Positions 12,312 through 12,991 of a stretch of 12,991 bases of DNA are shown one piece after another; positions within the stretch are counted from its first letter, which is position 1, and the number at the start of each line of letters is the position of its first letter. The DNA is from a bacterium (lineage in GTDB: Bacteria; Patescibacteriota; Minisyncoccia; Phycocordibacterales; Phycocordibacteraceae). The stretch covers positions 1-12,991 of the forward strand of contig JAKAMJ010000010.1 of assembly GCA_021812955.1 (NCBI GenBank). The letters run 5' to 3'. The notes below the pieces were generated by a model that worked only from the letters and a program-made list of their open reading frames with translations, was not told where the DNA came from and did not search any database. The position numbers and the translations under genes were made by a program.

Positions 12312-12812
12312 TCAGGGGCAGTTGTCCGTCGTGACGACGGCGTCCTTATGCGTAAGCGGTAGCGTCGTGGTCGGCACGGTCACCATCTCGTATCGCGACG
12401 TACCCGCGTGGCACGAACCGGCAGGATTCGCGAGCGTTATGGAAACCGTACGCTGGTTGGTATCCTCGATGCTCGAGACTGTTATCTCCGCACCGGAGTC
12501 GGGGCCGGCAAACACAGCCAGCACTTCATGCGTCTTGAAATCTATCGCCGGCGGCGTACCGGTCGCGTGGAGCGTTTTCCAGAGCTCGCCGAGCTGTTCG
12601 GCAGACGTGATTCGATAATTGACGCGCTTGTCGACATTTGCCCGTTCGCCGTGCGCGATCGGAGTAAACGGAACCGCGCTCGCCGTCGGAAGTGCGCCAG
12701 CGCCCTGCCGGTTCCCCGTGCCGATCTTGCTGTAGGAAAGGATGAGCGCCGCCAGTACGAGCGCGGCTACCGCGGACCAGATGAGGACGCTCTTGTTTCG
12801 CATGTCCGGCAT
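12312..12812 (-). CDS. membrane-anchored protein with PrcB-like C-terminal domain
   Basis: A 166-residue protein with a short basic N-terminus (MPDMRNKS), one membrane segment (about 8-28, VLIWSAVAALVLAALIL) and an extracytoplasmic domain. A low-complexity stretch (32-55) leads to about residues 60-160, where FKTHEVLAVFAGPDSGAEITVSSI, a run of alternating strands, and YEMVTVPTTTLPL resemble the PrcB C-terminal domain, which in Treponema denticola PrcB partners a surface protease. This is a motif-level guess. Two Cys (134 and 165) could pair outside the cell. A TATACT box lies 6 nt before ATG 12812; ATG 12803 is a possible alternative. It follows tRNA-Ile by about 100 nt and precedes murD by 45 nt, with no sign of a role in peptidoglycan synthesis itself. 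Confidence 0.8.
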   Translation of the reverse strand: MPDMRNKSVLIWSAVAALVLAALILSYSKIGTGNRQGAGALPTASAVPFTPIAHGERANVDKRVNYRITSAEQLGELWKTLHATGTPPAIDFKTHEVLAVFAGPDSGAEITVSSIEDTNQRTVSITLANPAGSCHAGTSRYEMVTVPTTTLPLTHKDAVVTTDNCP

Positions 12813-12818
12813 GCTTCC

Positions 12819-12824
12819 AGTATA
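12819..12824 (-). promoter_or_regulatory. -10 box for the PrcB-like gene (leaderless)
   Basis: TATACT on the minus strand, then GGAAGC and ATG 12812. It is the same hexamer at the same spacing as before the small membrane protein gene. A GGGGGG run precedes it and no -35 is apparent. Confidence 0.55.
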
Positions 12825-12912
12825 CCCCCCGACAGTTTATTACCATGGAGAAGGTGGGTATAACTTTCGCGAGCGCCCGAAGAGGCGAGAAACCTAGCTT
12901 TTTGATCTTTTG

Positions 12913-12985
12913 TGCACGCTCTAGGATTCGAACCTAGGACCGCTCGAGTATCAGTCGAGTGCTCTACCAACTGAGCTAAGCGTGC
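12913..12985 (-). tRNA. tRNA-Ile (anticodon GAU)
   Basis: A complete 73-nt cloverleaf on the minus strand. Acceptor arms GCACGCT and AGCGTGC pair fully; the D stem is GCTC/GAGC with loop AGTTGGTA; the anticodon stem CTCGA/TCGAG encloses CTGATAC, giving anticodon GAU at 12952-12950; the T arm is CTAGG-TTCGAAT-CCTAG. The discriminator base is A. CCA is not encoded; the next bases are CAAAAG, so CCA must be added by nucleotidyltransferase. The spacer 12813-12912 to the next gene holds no clear terminator or gene. Confidence 0.97.
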
Positions 12986-12991
12986 GACTTG

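Noticed and set aside
11454..12362. A 302-codon open frame on the plus strand
   Set aside because: It is antisense to murD, whose motifs are unmistakable, and is Arg/Asp-rich without motifs.
12767..12970. A 67-codon minus-strand open frame over the tRNA
   Set aside because: Most of it is the tRNA-Ile gene and the spacer; the reading is typical of translated tRNA sequence.
1..12991. CRISPR array, insertion sequence, transposase or integration site
   Set aside because: No regularly spaced direct repeats, no transposase or integrase motifs, and no partial tRNA copy were seen; the tRNA-Ile gene is intact with no adjacent integrase.

Overview
The window reads as a piece of a Candidate Phyla Radiation (Patescibacteria, Parcubacteria-like) chromosome of fairly high GC. 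The evidence is a set of compact, almost gapless genes all on the minus strand, a short 229-residue RsmI, a MurD with the divergent motifs I associate with CPR homologues, a TraG/VirD4-type ATPase without a membrane anchor beside a ComEA-like/PKD/lamin-tail surface protein, and a small Cys/His peptidase-like protein of a type I recall from CPR genomes. I cannot fix the lineage further; Kaiserbacteria-like is a guess.

In the direction of transcription (right to left): tRNA-Ile(GAU) at 12985-12913; a membrane-anchored protein with a PrcB-like domain (12812-12312); a peptidoglycan precursor cluster murD-murI-murC (12266-8865); a lower-GC small peptidase-like gene with a strong Shine-Dalgarno and its own terminator (8768-8319); rsmI (8243-7554); a 58-residue membrane protein (7541-7365); a 19-bp perfect hairpin; the ATPase (7300-5533, apparently frameshifted near its end); the helix-hairpin-helix/PKD/lamin-tail protein (5515-4352); a sugar epimerase (4319-3462); three GT4-type glycosyltransferases joined by ATGA overlaps (3465-75); and the first 21 codons of a probable PemK/MazF-like toxin running off the left edge (65-1). 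No gap between genes reaches 300 bases.

Functionally, murD, murI and murC belong together: MurC adds L-Ala to UDP-MurNAc, MurI makes D-Glu and MurD adds it. The epimerase and three glycosyltransferases look like a surface-glycan cassette. The ATPase and the HhH/PKD/LTD protein could be parts of a DNA-moving or surface apparatus, but that is inference.

Three patterns stand out beyond the gene list. (1) A family of short perfect or near-perfect palindromes (8-10 bp arms, 3-nt loop, core AGT-NNN-ACT) sits inside coding sequences of two glycosyltransferases, rsmI and murC, always in one reading frame, adding peptides such as GELNSP, DKSDLS, LKSNFN and GKSDSP; GC-rich palindromes with 9-19 bp arms occur too. 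(2) Many genes have a TATACT-like box, often TGnTATACT, exactly 6-7 nt before the start codon and no Shine-Dalgarno, the layout expected of leaderless mRNAs; some boxes are built into the upstream stop codon. (3) The ATPase frame runs through its expected end and fuses with the next gene because of a +1 shift at a five-C run touching one of the GC-rich palindromes.
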